Shown: piece after piece, positions 9,831-20,382 of the stretch
Numbering within the stretch: position 1 is the first letter of the stretch
Layout of the letters: each line of letters opens with the position of its first letter
Source: Impatiens glandulifera
Lineage: Eukaryota > Streptophyta > Magnoliopsida > Ericales > Balsaminaceae
Assembly: GCF_907164915.1 (NCBI RefSeq)
Contig: NC_061863.1
Coordinates: forward strand, 33,577,133 to 33,641,132
Length of the DNA: 64,000 nucleotides
Direction of reading: 5' to 3'
Made by a program: the position numbers and the translations under genes
Notes under the pieces: model-generated
The model's input: only the letters and a program-made list of their open reading frames with translations
Told to the model about the DNA's origin: nothing
Databases searched by the model: none

Positions 9831-12264
9831 ACCAAGTTTAAGAGATCAAGGAAAGTTTTCATTGCCTTTGTTGGTGTCCTTTACTAATATTGAAGAAGAA
9901 GAATCTAATAAAGAGTTGAAGGAGCTAGATCCATCTGAATATCAATTAATGAAGTAGAACGTCGCCGAGTCAATCTAGGAATTTGAGAGGATGAATCAAG
10001 AACCGTCGGATATTGTTAAAGAAAGGAACAATCCCATCTACGCTAGAGAATTGCAATTAGTTCTGGTCTATTTCTATCGAGAATGAAGAAATTATGCATG
10101 CATTTGAGTTTTTCTAATGGATCAAGAAGGAAAATCAGGTGAAATCATCAGCTTTTGTTAATTCGATTGTTTATTTCATAGTCTTGGAAACTATTTCTTT
10201 ACAAATAGAGTTCTTGAAAAAATGTGGATAACTAGATATAGAAACACACGTAGAATTCTTGGAAATGTTGGAACCATGTAAGCATGCATCTAAAAAAATC
10301 TAGAAAGGAACGGAGCAAGAAAATTTTTTTAAGGTTAAAATTTTAATTTACCACCTTAATTTTTTAAATATAATTCACTATTTTATTTTTCTAATTATTA
10401 AAAAAAATGATAAACTTATATTTATTTACTTGTTTTATCTACAATTTTTTTGTTATTTATTTAAACACTCTTTAATTTTTTTAAGCCCACTCCACCACCG
10501 AATACTAGGTCTGTCCCTAAAGCAAGGCAAGATCACAAATTATCAATAGTTTAACTAATGGAATGAATCTTACGATCTAGAAAGAATTCCTTGGAGACCA
10601 CCAACAAAACTATCATATTCCAAAATCAAATTGTCTCTGGAGAAAATGTCAAGTAGAGATATGCAGAAGTTGTTCTTCATATTTCGCCAAGAAATTAAGG
10701 TTCAAGTTGTTGTAGGAAATTGAAAATAAAGTTGATGGACTTGCAGATGAAGAATGATATTGTCGGATAAAAATGAAATTTTGACAAGGCGGAGCCAAGA
10801 TTTCAAGTCCAGCCGGGCGAAAAATATTTTCACAAAACTAATATAACACGATGTTTTTTAAATAGTCCATGATAAATTAAAAAATAGAAATTTTTTAAGC
10901 ACAACGAAAAAAAGCATGACATTAAAAAAATTAAAAATACTGAAGAGAGAAAAATAAATAACATAGACCAAAGAAAAAAAAAGAATGACATTTAATATTA
11001 AAGTTGGGATTTACGATTTTTTAAAATATAATATTAATCGATAATTGAATATATGTCTATATACTTGAAACAATTTCTCTCTCAATATAGATGATTATTG
11101 TAAATTACTATTTTGGTTCGATTGAATCAGATAATGAAAAATTATCAATTCTTGGCTTAAAAAAAATATAAAATATTGTTTTTTCTCTTTCTTTCTGAAT
11201 TTGATATTAAAAACAAATATATTAAATACTAAAAAAATTATCATCAAAACATGAATAATGTAAAAACTATTCAAATAAACACAAATTACTGTAAAATTGA
11301 AATTATACAAATCTGGTGAGAAAAAGAATTTCAAATTATAGAGATAATGACTAGTGAGAAAGACTTCAAATTTTAAAATTATGAACATGACTATTATTGT
11401 TAGGGACTTTTTTTTAGTTAAGCATAATAAATTATATGTAGCCTATCGGTAGGTAATTAGATTTAGTTAGAAATGAATAAGTTAGAGACTATTTAATTAA
11501 AAAGTAATAGATTATATATTATTGAGTGGATTATTTATTTAAGAATTAAAACTTGGATCTGAGCATCACAAAAGCTTCCTTAATGTCCTAAGAGTGTTCA
11601 CCAATCAATCCTTGGTAAGATTCTAATCACCCTCTAATTCATATTTCCAGTTTTAATTTGAAATTTTTATATTTCAAATTGCATAAGATTGTTTGTTTTT
11701 TAGTTATTTAATTGTATTATAGGATTGATAACTTTTTGTTTTAGTTAGAAACAACCAATCAACCTTAAATAGAAAAACCCAAATTTGAATTTCTAAACTT
11801 CAAAAATCGGGTTTGTAGTTCTTCGTTTAATCCTCAAGAATCATAACCTGGAAAGCTTCCCAACATGATTGTAATAATGTTGAGCAATTATTTGAATCAT
11901 GTTTGATACATCCTATCATGTTTGATCAAAATTAAAATATTCAAATAAATGGAAAATTTAGAGTTCTTGAATTGGTCAAACTGAACCGTCAATGTTCATG
12001 ATTTGGTACCAATCAATTATGTGAAGTATAAGGAAGCTATTGGATAGCTTCTTATATTTCAAAAAACTTTAAAACCAAAAATTAGATTTTTCGTTACAAA
12101 CTGTTTTGAATGAATTGATCATCACCCATGTCAATTGATACCTTGGGGTGATGTTCTAAATATTCCAAGGTGCTTTGTGAATTTACCCAGGTCATTGGAT
12201 CAAAGAATCCAAGTTCCCATCAAAATTGCAAAACCAGAAATTTTGATGTTCTTGAAGTCAGAGA
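9831..12264. other. AT-rich intergenic DNA with unidentified repeat debris
   Basis: No supported gene is present. 11396-11800 begins TGTTAGGGAC and is followed by AT-rich sequence. It could be an old LTR start, but no matching end or duplication was found. Everything else is unassigned. Confidence 0.4.
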
Positions 12265-12660
12265 GGTCCGACCTATGACCGAGAGATTCGACTGAAAAAA
12301 CCTAACCAAGGACCGTGTGGTCCGACTAAAAAAACACCTAGGGCCAAGAGGTCCGACCGGTGTTCTTCACTTAGGATCGAAAGATCCGATCGAAGATTTT
12401 TACATCTAACTAAGAGGTCTAACCTAGGAATGAGGGATCTTGAACCTAAACAAGAATCCCCTAACGTGAGACTGATAAAGTTAGCACAAGGTTAACTAGC
12501 ATCAATGGTTTTTATACCCCGACCAACAAATCTCAATCAAGGACCGAGAGTCCTTAGTACCTCGACCGAGGATTTTCAGCCAAGATAGATGGGTCCGATT
12601 GAGGGTCTTGAACCCCAATAGATGAAAACGAACTCAAGGCCTAGGACATCGGTCCTAAGA
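12265..12660. repeat. Degenerate repeats of a GGTCCGACC-type word
   Basis: AGAGGTCCGACC, GTGGTCCGACT, AGAGGTCCGACC, AAGATCCGATC and AGAGGTCTAACC recur at roughly 35-45-base intervals with GACCGAG between them. The block looks like a decayed tandem repeat, perhaps from the untranslated part of a gypsy element. Flanking DNA gives no coding evidence. Confidence 0.5.
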
Positions 12661-13378
12661 CTTGTTTGGTTCCTTTATCAAAACCCAAAAGTATTTTTTA
12701 ATTTTGGAACCCCAAACCATTTTTTAAAAATCCCAAAAAAATAGAAAATGATTTCAAAATATTTTGGGATATGTCCACAAAAATTATTTTGACAAAGGTT
12801 TATTCGGGATTTATATTTAAACCTTTATGCCTTTAAATGACTGATATTATTCAGATATTTTCCTCCCTGGTTTTCATCAACAACATGTACCAGCATTTCG
12901 GAAATCAGATCTTTTACTACCGAATCTTCTATTCCCCTGTTTCGGACCAATCATAATGCAACATTATTATTTTATTATTAAATTAAGTTTTGTGTTGAAA
13001 TGAAGAAAGAGAGACCCGAACCCGGATAAAAGTATGGGGCAACTTTATTAATTTAAAATCCAGTTTGAGAAACTCATCACAAAGGAATGAAAGAAGTATT
13101 TCATATCAAGAAGCGCTATTTAGTGAATCTTGCTTTACTTCACTCCTCTACTCACTATAAATATATAATTCATTTAATTTATATGTAAATCCACTTACTC
13201 ATTCATGTAAAACCAAACCTACATAACAATACAAAATAAAATATATTAATTATTTTACTGTCTATATAATTATATATTATATAAATATATAGATAACAAT
13301 ATATTTATAATGTTATTTGTGATATATTTAAATTAATTTGTATGAATTATTTTAAAATTTATATAATTATATATTAAA
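12661..13378. other. AT-rich DNA leading into the satellite
   Basis: No gene is seen. Near 13120-13150, AGCGCTATTTAGTGAATCTTGC and TTTACTTCACTCC are a diverged copy of the hairpin unit found at 27.4-28.6 kb, so the satellite or its progenitor extends to here. Confidence 0.5.
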
Positions 13379-13538
13379 TATATATTATATATTTAAGCAC
13401 ATTTAAAAAAAATTATGTAAGATATTTATATAAATTTGTAAAAAAAATATTTTAAAATTTATTTGTAAGATATTTATATGAATTTATTTTAATTACTTTA
13501 AATTTTATATAATTATATATAAGATATTTCAAAAAAAA
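13379..13538. repeat. Left part of the AT-rich satellite, cut by element A
   Basis: Words such as TATTTTAAAATTTATTTGTA and GATATTTATATGAATTT match the AT-rich half of the ~510-bp unit seen at 27.3-28.97 kb. The last five bases, AAAAA (13534-13538), are the target duplication of element A. Confidence 0.7.
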
Positions 13539-14826
13539 TGTTAGGATCTAGGTCGCCGCTGGAGGCCCGGGGTTGGACCGGTTAGCGGGTTTCACACAAA
13601 AGGTGGTGATTAATCCTGTTAGAGATTAACACCAGGGTTTCAATACTACACAAACTGTCACAAACCCTTGAACTAGGTTCTAGCGCGGAAGAGGTTTGTT
13701 TCAGGTTGAAGCAGCACACTTGTATGATAGGCAGAACCAGTTTTGGATGATATAGGTTTGAAAGTTGATGGGTCGGTTTTTGTAACCTGGTGATTCGGTT
13801 TGGATAGAGTCAAGTATGTTAGAGCGGTGTAAGTAAGTTAGTGTAGGTCGGTTAGAAAATGGTACCGGCAGAAAGTAAATAACAAGACAGATTTTATGGA
13901 TGTTCGGAGATAAAACTCCTACGTCACCCCTTCGTCTCGAAACCGCGAGAAGGATATTCACTAAGGAATACAAATACAATCCGATCGAGGCTTATTTTAT
14001 GCTCGATAACACCCTTACAATTTACACCGAAATTGTAAAATACACACTTCAACTTTAGCACTTAGGCTTTCTCTAGAGATAGAACACACTGTTTTCACTT
14101 GTAAATTAAATGCTCGTTATATTGCTTGTGTCCCACTTTGTCCCACGTTTACTCTTGTTCAGCTGCTCCTTTTATAAGTGAAATATGCCAACGGTCATAT
14201 TTCACTTTCTTGAATCTGATTGGCTGAGTAGAGGTTCAGTGATTCAAACTCTGCGGTCATCTGTTCAGACCTGGCGGTCAACTCTGCAGACTTTGCAGTC
14301 TGTTATTCCGGTGTGTAAGACAAACCTGCTAGGTTTGTCTTTTACTCAATGTGGTAACTGTTGGTTAGACAGTTGTCTGTACTTAGAAGATTGCCTCTGA
14401 TTTATCCTGAAAGTGGAAAGATCCTGTAGGACTGTTTTCTGCAGCCTGCAGACTTTCCTCAGACTTGTATAGATATGGAAATGTTCAGTCTGTTCCTTTG
14501 GTATCATACTCAACAGATACCCGAATTGTCTTCTTATACTGTCGGTTATTTGACTTAACCGAATGGCTTCCGGTGTGATTGGTTTAACCGGACAGCTTCC
14601 GGTTATTCCTTTGCCTTGTGGCTGATCGGCTGTCTGATGTTTCCGGTTTTTAGCTTTGGCCGATCCTTTCTTTGTGCGGTCATGTTCCGAATGTCCTGGT
14701 CGGTTTAATGGCTTGACCGGTTAATCTTCTTTACCGGTCCATTTCTTTGTCCGGTCCGGTTACTTGTTCCTTCATGGAAGGTTTATTTATGTTAAGTTCT
14801 GTGAACCGGTCTAATTTTATCTAACA
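13539..14826 (-). repeat. 3' LTR of element A
   Basis: It is 1288 bp long and the same length as its partner. On the minus strand U3 begins TGTTAGATAAAATTAGACC and is crowded with ACCGGT words (14530-14826). Then comes a 10-bp inverted repeat around an AACGG core, followed by the TATA box (TATAAAA, 14176-14170) and the conserved GGGGTGACGTAGGAG block (~13900-13945). A 92-codon frame inside it (13701-13979) is not considered a gene. Confidence 0.92.
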
Positions 14827-15011
14827 ATTTCTCCCTTTTTGATTATTTTATTTAAAATTATCAAAACCATGTAAGTTTGCAAATGTAGGCCGGTTATTTA
14901 TTTTACCGGATTTGAAACTGACTTGGGAAAAATTTTCGAAAAATTTGGAAAAATTTTGAGAAAAATTGTGGAAAAGTCTTATCTTTTATCTTATCAATTT
15001 CTCCCTTTTTT
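14827..15011 (-). other. Duplicated polypurine tract of element A
   Basis: On the minus strand AAAAAGGGAGAAAT (14840-14827) abuts the 3' LTR and should prime plus-strand DNA. A second copy of the tract lies at 15011-14997, 170 bases further in. It is followed by the same flanking sequence (ATTATTTTATTTAAAATTATCAAAA on the plus strand, in two pieces) and by an LTR-end-like TTATCTTATCA. Multiple PPTs are a known Sirevirus feature. Confidence 0.8.
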
Positions 15012-15287
15012 ATTATTTTATTTAAAATTATCAAAATCATGTAGAAATGCAAGTATAGGCCGGTTTCAAAAATAACTTTATATATATAGAGAAATAACCG
15101 AAAAAGGGAAAATATTATATAAACACTAAGATAAACATAGTTAAGGAAAAGGGAGCCCCTATTCTGAGTCGGAGAAGTTGAAGCCGGCCATCATATACTT
15201 GGTCCGTTTTCTCTTAACCGGTTGCGGTTGACTGGCCGTATCGGAGACTCGTTGTCTTGTAGAACGCTCCGCCAGATGTTCTTCATC

Positions 15288-17693
15288 TTAATCTTCGGTG
15301 TGAGTAGCTGGGTCCGGTTGACTTTCAATAACCGTTTCAGTGATCCTATCCAGCAGCCCGACTACTTGAGCCTTCTTTGAAGTTTTCCTTTTCCGTTTTG
15401 CCGGAACCGAAGAGGAAGGGCCCGCCGTTTTCTTCTTCTTGTGAGCGGTTGCAAATCCCTCAAGTCTTAGTCTTTCATTATTTAACCGCTCTGCATCCGC
15501 TGCAGCTTGAGCGGCTACGGACTTTGCAAGTCCCGGATACTTAGCCAGTGTCCTTCGTTCGCGCTCGGCTATTTCTTCCTCAGATAGTCGCGGTGGCTCC
15601 TTTGCTATTCTTGCTTCTTCGTCCAACGCATCCTGGACTTCCTTAGCCGCTCGGACGTTTGCCTCCACAACCGCTATATCCGCATTCACCTTAGCCTTGA
15701 TTAATTCATCAACTTGTGCGGTGAGCGCCTTGAGGTCGGCTTCGAGCTTGTTGTTGCGGTCTTCAAAGCTCGCATTCATGTTTTCTCGATCGGTGACCCT
15801 CCAACCTAGGTCCTCTTCTACCTCTGTGAATCCTTGTTCGACATCCCTTTCAAGCCGATCCAAGTCATCCATTATCCCAGAGGTCTTTTCTTCCAAAGCC
15901 TTGGTTTGTTGAAGATGATTGTTGCGCAAAACCGCTTCGTCCCGGTAGTCAGCTTCGATTTGTGAGATCCGGTCATCTGCCTTTATGAGATTATTCCTCG
16001 TATTGTTGGCGAACCGGAGTGCCAGGCTCACGGTTTTCTTCATTTTCTCCTCTAATGGGTGAACCGTTGAGTCTGCAAACTCTTGAATAAGGATCTTGAC
16101 CCTTTCTTCTGTGACGCCCGGTTCTGAAACTCCAGGTTGTTCAGTTTTAAGTTGCGCGGCGAGAGGAGTCTCTGTTCTTTCATTGATCTCGTTTATGGCC
16201 GGATCCACCCGAGGAGGTGTTGCACCATGATTCTGACCGTCATCGGTCTCAGGAGGTGGAGAGTGCGGTTTTTCTCGATGTCCGACCACCACCTCAAGCC
16301 GATCAATTTCTTCTGCGAATTCTCCTTTTGCTATCTCAAGTTTTTCTAACACCAAGAGCTGTAAGTTAGCTTCCGGTGTTCCCTCAACGTACATTTCCTT
16401 AATCTTTCGGATACGTCCGGTTAGCTTTTGTAGCCGAGCTCGCGGTCTCACGATGGTGCATCGGTCCAAGGCTTCGTTAAGAGTTTCTGCGTTTGTGAGG
16501 CTCATGACTGTTTCCTCTATCTCCTTCAGCCTTCTGAAGCATTGTTCGTCGGTTAGGCCTGGTAACATGTGTTTATAAAGTTTGTTGAATCGGTACTCGT
16601 GCCATTCCCGGTATAATTTGCCAACCGCTTGAACTCGCAGTTCAATGTCCTCCAGGATCTGGCACGCTATAATATCGGCCTTCTTCTGGTCGTCTTCAGG
16701 GAAAGCCTCCTCCTCCTCACTGTTGTCTGCACCGGCCTCGGCGTTCTCAATATTTACACCCGCGCCGGTATTATCGGGACTTGTACCCGAATGTTCTTCA
16801 TCATTCGGTCCTTCTTCATCGGTTTTCTCAGAATCGGTTCGTTCAGACGTGGAGGCCGACTCTTCCTCATCCCTTGTTTGTGATGGCGGTTCCGAGAATA
16901 CTATCTTCTCCTTGCCCTTGCTTCTGGTCTTTTCTTTTACTGGGGCCGATTTCTTGGCGAATTTCTTCTTTCGGCCACCTGTGGAACCAGGGGCCGGCTG
17001 CTTCCTCTCCAGGAAATGTTTGGATCTTATTAACCTTCCTGATGGGATAATGACACCAGGACCGGTGTTGATGTTATGATGGAGCAAGATTTTTCCAAGA
17101 GGGATGGCGTATCCCCATGACCGTGTGGAGTCCGGATTCACCATGTCTTTCAAGTTGTGGAATATTTCCTTTGCCCAGTTGACTTTCGTACCTTGTATCA
17201 AACCGACTAACATCTCGATCTTGGCCTTGGTGAGGCTGTTGTAATTTCCGACTCTCGCCTGAACCGACTTTGTGAAGATGTCACAAAGCGGTATGTACTC
17301 CGGTCGAAGTGTCGCTTTCTTACCGGATACTTTCACCAGTTCCTTGGTTACTGATAGAATCTGGCAGGCTGCCTCGAACGTTGTTAGTTCAAGATCCAAC
17401 ACGGCATCTTGGCCGTCTGTTGGGAGGCGTAGGCTCTCCGCAACCGATTCTTCGGTTAACTCGAATTCAGTACCGCTGACAGTCGCGGTGATCTTGTCGC
17501 CAGATAGAGTTGCGGTGTTGAAGAATTCTTCAACCACTTCTCTGTATAGAACATGGGGACCGCCGAGAAAATACTCAAGTCCGGCTTCGGTTACCCGGTT
17601 AATAACTTCCTTTGCTGCAGGCGTGCCCTTTTGTCGGATTTCCTCGAAATCCACCTGAGTCATGTGTTTGAACAAAGCCGAATTGCGCCCCAT
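15288..17693 (-). CDS. Env-position ORF-c of element A, intact 801 codons
   Basis: The start at 17693 (MGRNSALFKHMTQVDFEEIR) is chosen over an ATG ten codons earlier because the homologous ORF in element D starts at this methionine. Residues ~1-235 form a domain shared with the other downstream ORFs: GLEYFLGGPHVLYREVVEEF, then SGTEFELTEESVAESLRLP, then VNWAKEIFHNLKDM and SWGYAIPLGKILL. A basic/serine linker (GGRKKKFAKKS) and an acidic region follow. Then come long predicted coiled coils (about 340-750) and a basic tail PAKRKRKTSKKAQ that resembles a nuclear signal. No signal peptide or membrane segment is seen, so a true envelope role is unlikely. The layout recalls plant 'putative transposon protein' domains. 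A DNA, RNA or Gag partner is possible but not shown. It has its own TATA box and GGCGGGAA array upstream. Confidence 0.8.
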   Translation of the reverse strand: MGRNSALFKHMTQVDFEEIRQKGTPAAKEVINRVTEAGLEYFLGGPHVLYREVVEEFFNTATLSGDKITATVSGTEFELTEESVAESLRLPTDGQDAVLDLELTTFEAACQILSVTKELVKVSGKKATLRPEYIPLCDIFTKSVQARVGNYNSLTKAKIEMLVGLIQGTKVNWAKEIFHNLKDMVNPDSTRSWGYAIPLGKILLHHNINTGPGVIIPSGRLIRSKHFLERKQPAPGSTGGRKKKFAKKSAPVKEKTRSKGKEKIVFSEPPSQTRDEEESASTSERTDSEKTDEEGPNDEEHSGTSPDNTGAGVNIENAEAGADNSEEEEAFPEDDQKKADIIACQILEDIELRVQAVGKLYREWHEYRFNKLYKHMLPGLTDEQCFRRLKEIEETVMSLTNAETLNEALDRCTIVRPRARLQKLTGRIRKIKEMYVEGTPEANLQLLVLEKLEIAKGEFAEEIDRLEVVVGHREKPHSPPPETDDGQNHGATPPRVDPAINEINERTETPLAAQLKTEQPGVSEPGVTEERVKILIQEFADSTVHPLEEKMKKTVSLALRFANNTRNNLIKADDRISQIEADYRDEAVLRNNHLQQTKALEEKTSGIMDDLDRLERDVEQGFTEVEEDLGWRVTDRENMNASFEDRNNKLEADLKALTAQVDELIKAKVNADIAVVEANVRAAKEVQDALDEEARIAKEPPRLSEEEIAERERRTLAKYPGLAKSVAAQAAADAERLNNERLRLEGFATAHKKKKTAGPSSSVPAKRKRKTSKKAQVVGLLDRITETVIESQPDPATHTED

Positions 17694-17810
17694 CTTAGAT
17701 GATTGAGAGAGTTTGAAAAACACGAGAGTAAATAACCGCTGAGAGAATTTGAGAGCTTAGAGAGAGAAAGCTGTTTCTCGTGAGAGTGGAATGAAATGGA
17801 CAAGAGCCCC

Positions 17811-17817
17811 TTTTATA
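17811..17817 (-). promoter_or_regulatory. TATA box of ORF-c (element A)
   Basis: On the minus strand CCTATAAAAGGGGC lies ~120 bases before the ORF-c ATG. The leader between is rich in CTCTC (CTTTCTCTCTCTAAGCTCTC), as in plant 5' UTRs. The corresponding site in element D is at 63361-63369. Confidence 0.7.
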
Positions 17818-17854
17818 GGTGCGGTTTGGAAACCCAACCGTCCCATCAACATTT

Positions 17855-17990
17855 GGCGGGAGTTTTCCCTCCAAGCCGAATAGGCGGCAAACCGTGGGCG
17901 GGAAGCCAAAAGGCGGTAATCGAAATGGCGGCAATCGAATGGGCGTTAAGCCAGGAGGTGGGAAGTTTGAGCGGGAGTTTTGGGCGGGAA
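17855..17990. promoter_or_regulatory. Tandem GGCGGGAA-type array upstream of ORF-c (E2F-like)
   Basis: Motifs GGCGGGAG, GGCGGCAA, GGCGGGAA, GGCGGTAA, GGCGGCAA, GGCGTTAA, GGTGGGAA, AGCGGGAG and GGCGGGAA start at 17855, 17883, 17897, 17912, 17927, 17942, 17957, 17970 and 17983. That is a 13-15 base step after the first. The last one extends to GGCGGGAAA, the reverse complement of TTTCCCGCC, a classic E2F site. Element D has a cleaner version. The array sits 40-180 bases before the ORF-c TATA box. Confidence 0.65.
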
Positions 17991-18340
17991 ATTTCCCTCC
18001 AAAATTATTGATTTCGACTTTGATGACGTAATCTCTCCTTTGAAACCGTTTGATGCTGCAGTTTTCTTAATTTAACCGGAGAGTTTGGTTATCAAAAGTT
18101 AACCGGTTATTTTGAATAAGCAGAATTTTGCAATCTTTTGAGTTTAAGCGGTTTTCTTTGAGACCGGATAGGAGCGCGGTTACTTGACAATGTTAACTAG
18201 TTACTTAGATAGATATTCAAAATGTTAAGATGACCCGGTTATTTAGACTGAAATAGAGTTGTATTGAAGAAACATTCAGAATAGAGACCGAAAGATAGAT
18301 CGGTGTGACAACAGACATACATAAGATGGAAAGATACAAC
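17991..18340 (-). other. Spacer between ORF-b and the ORF-c promoter array
   Basis: No ORF. It holds the 3' end of any ORF-b transcript and several AACCGG words. No terminator or poly(A) signal could be chosen with confidence. Confidence 0.4.
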
Positions 18341-19045
18341 TTATGTAATAACCACTTTAGAAAACCTTTCTTCCATCGCATCCATGTCAAGGATGTTCGA
18401 AGGGGATGCCGGTGTGACCGGTCCAAACTCTGGCCGGTACTTGAGAATAAGCTTACTGATGTGAGGGGCATAACCAAGACCTTTCTTGGTTAGCACCATG
18501 TTTTTCAGGTTCTGAAAAATGACCGTTGACCAATTTATGGCCGTGTTGCTAACAATATGGGTCATGATGTTGTATGTGTTCTTAGAGTACCGCTGATTTG
18601 GAGATTGACAAATGATAGACCGGGTTACAATCTCAAGAAGGAGTTGGGTGTGATGAGCGAGGCGGGTTTTTAACCCATAGTTTTCCACCGGAACATCGGT
18701 TCCAGAGAAGAATAGTGCGTGATCATATGCCGTACTTCCCACCTGGGTTGGAAAGTCAGAGAACCCTTCTGTGGGCAAGTTGAACATGTGGGCAAATTCG
18801 GCTTCATTAAGCCAGAAAGTATGGTCTCTCATCGTAGAGACGATGTAGTTACCTCTGATGAAAGCGCTTCTGAAGAACTTCTTGACATCCTCAATGAGTA
18901 TGGGACCGGATTATTCGAGAAAGGTTCGAAGGCCGGTGTCAATGAGAGATTCAAACATGATCTCCTTTCCATGATCTCCGTCCCAATGTTCCATACATGA
19001 TTCGAAATCGACGCTCAAGAAGTTTCCTAAGGTTCGGCTCGGCAT
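18341..19045 (-). pseudogene. Env-position ORF-b of element A (one in-frame stop)
   Basis: The frame runs from an ATG at 19045 (MPSRTLGNFLSVDFES) to a TAA at 18341, 234 codons. A single premature TAA at 18913-18911 falls after TGLRTFLE. It shares the domain of ORF-a and ORF-c: LIDTGLRTFL, KKFFRSAFI, FWLNEAEFAHMFNLPTEG, INWSTVIFQNLKNM and GLGYAPHISKLILKY. It lacks the long coiled-coil and basic tail of ORF-c. A closely related frame is at 63787-64000 in element D and is open as far as visible. Function unknown. The TATA box lies ~95 bases upstream. Confidence 0.7.
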
Positions 19046-19135
19046 GATTACGGCTTTGCTGAGAGAGATAGAGTTCAAGAGATTTCAAGAGTGTTTTGTG
19101 TTTTAGGATGTGTTGAGTTGATTAGAGGATGGCCC

Positions 19136-19143
19136 TTTATATA
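19136..19143 (-). promoter_or_regulatory. TATA box of ORF-b
   Basis: On the minus strand CCTATATAAAGGGCC lies ~95 bases before the ORF-b ATG, with a leader rich in CTC and AAC. It is the best TATA consensus among the internal promoters of element A. Confidence 0.65.
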
Positions 19144-19556
19144 GGTAGGCCCTTGATTAGAGGATTAGAGGATGTGTTTTACGATGTGTTGAATGTCAGT
19201 TTTGTCTCATTAAGAAATAGAATATTTATGTTTCCAAAACGCATTGGGAAGGAGTTACTTTTAATTTATTGCGGAGCTCGAGGTGGGATTTGGTTGAAAA
19301 GTAACCAAGTTAGTTGGGTATTGATTACTCATATAGTTGGGGGTTACCTCATTAATTAAATATTACTTTCCATTAATGACCCATGCAACAACACACTGAA
19401 AAGTAATCAAGGAAAACCGGGGATAACATGGATACAGCCGAAGAAGGCATAGATAAAAGCGAAGAAAATAAAGATAAAACCGAAAGATCATAATGGGGTT
19501 GGACAACGATACACCCGATACGTGCAGCAAAATGACCGGGTGTAGGAAGGAGTGAC
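19144..19556 (-). other. Spacer between ORF-a and the ORF-b TATA box
   Basis: No supported ORF. Short frames here are in unrelated phases. It must hold the upstream promoter elements of ORF-b. No GGCGGGAA array was found. Confidence 0.4.
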
Positions 19557-20321
19557 CTAGTGACCGCTTGAGGTGACCGCACCGTTGGGGTTGTTGCGAC
19601 GGTTCCTCCTCCTCCTCCAATCCTTCTCAAACCGCTCACAGAAGGAGTCGGTTACTTCCTTTGTTAGCACCTGAGCTTGATTCAGACCTTCGCTCGGACA
19701 GGTCGGTACGCCAAGCTCAACAAGTAGGCAGCTCAGTTGGGGGATGAGGCCGACTGTTCGAACGCCAATCATCCATATTAGAACGTCGAACAGTATCCTT
19801 GACCAATTAACCAGTGTCCCGGTGGTGATGGCAGCCATCATGTTGAAGGATGCGGTACAGTAGGTATTCGTCACATCTCTCCCTAAGATGCTTCGACCTA
19901 TCACATCATTGAGGAGCTGATATTCAGCCCTCAATAGTGACTTTGTGCCATGGTCATCGACAGGTTGGTTAAACCTGGCAAAGGTTAGGGAGATCTCGGC
20001 CTTTTAGTCGGCCGAAACATTGAGATCTGTTAAGCCTTGCTTTGACAGCCCAAAGCACCTCCCAAAGTCGTTCTCCGTGAAGTCGAATACTACACCGCCC
20101 ACCTTCGATTGGATATGGGTGTCAAAATGCGGTGTGCCTCTGAAAACCCTTGCGTTGTACAAGAATTCTAGCACGGATTCAGGATATATGACGTGCTTGT
20201 CATCCAGGAAGTATTGAAGACCTGTGTACTCAAGAGATTTGATCATTTTGAACACATCATAGTGTTCAGTGCTCTTTGCAGATCTGAAGTCCACTTGGAA
20301 GATGTTTTGAAACTGAGACAT
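19557..20321 (-). pseudogene. Env-position ORF-a of element A (one in-frame stop)
   Basis: The frame opens at 20321 (MSQFQNIFQVDFRSAKSTEH) and closes at 19557, 254 codons. One TAA at 20006-20004 follows NVSAD. Upstream of the stop, SLEYTGLQYFLDDKHVIYPE and FDFTENDFGRCFGLSKQG match the first part of the shared domain. Downstream, LVNWSRILFDVLIWM and GLIPQLSCLLVELGVP match the second part. The C-terminus is basic (RRRRNRRNN). A truncated relative is at 5852-6290. Role unknown. It is the first ORF after pol and has its own TATA box ~65 bases upstream. Confidence 0.7.
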
Positions 20322-20382
20322 TTTTGTCTTAGTGTGAGAATGAGCTTTTGTCTTGTGATTGTTTTGGTTAAGGTTTCTTCAT

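Noticed and set aside
11095..11388. 97-codon minus-strand ORF
   Set aside because: Phe/Ile/Leu/Asn-rich translation expected from AT-rich DNA; no motif, no homologous copy in the window.
16645..17658. Long frames opposite ORF-c (16645-17079 and 17272-17658, plus strand)
   Set aside because: They are antisense shadows of a 801-codon gene with biased codon use; serine-rich translations without motifs.
15288..17693. True viral envelope gene
   Set aside because: No signal peptide, fusion peptide or membrane segment; basic and coiled-coil composition instead. The name envelope-like is only positional.
19373..19639. Minus-strand ORFs overlapping the end of ORF-a
   Set aside because: Out of phase with ORF-a and without homologous copies in the other elements.
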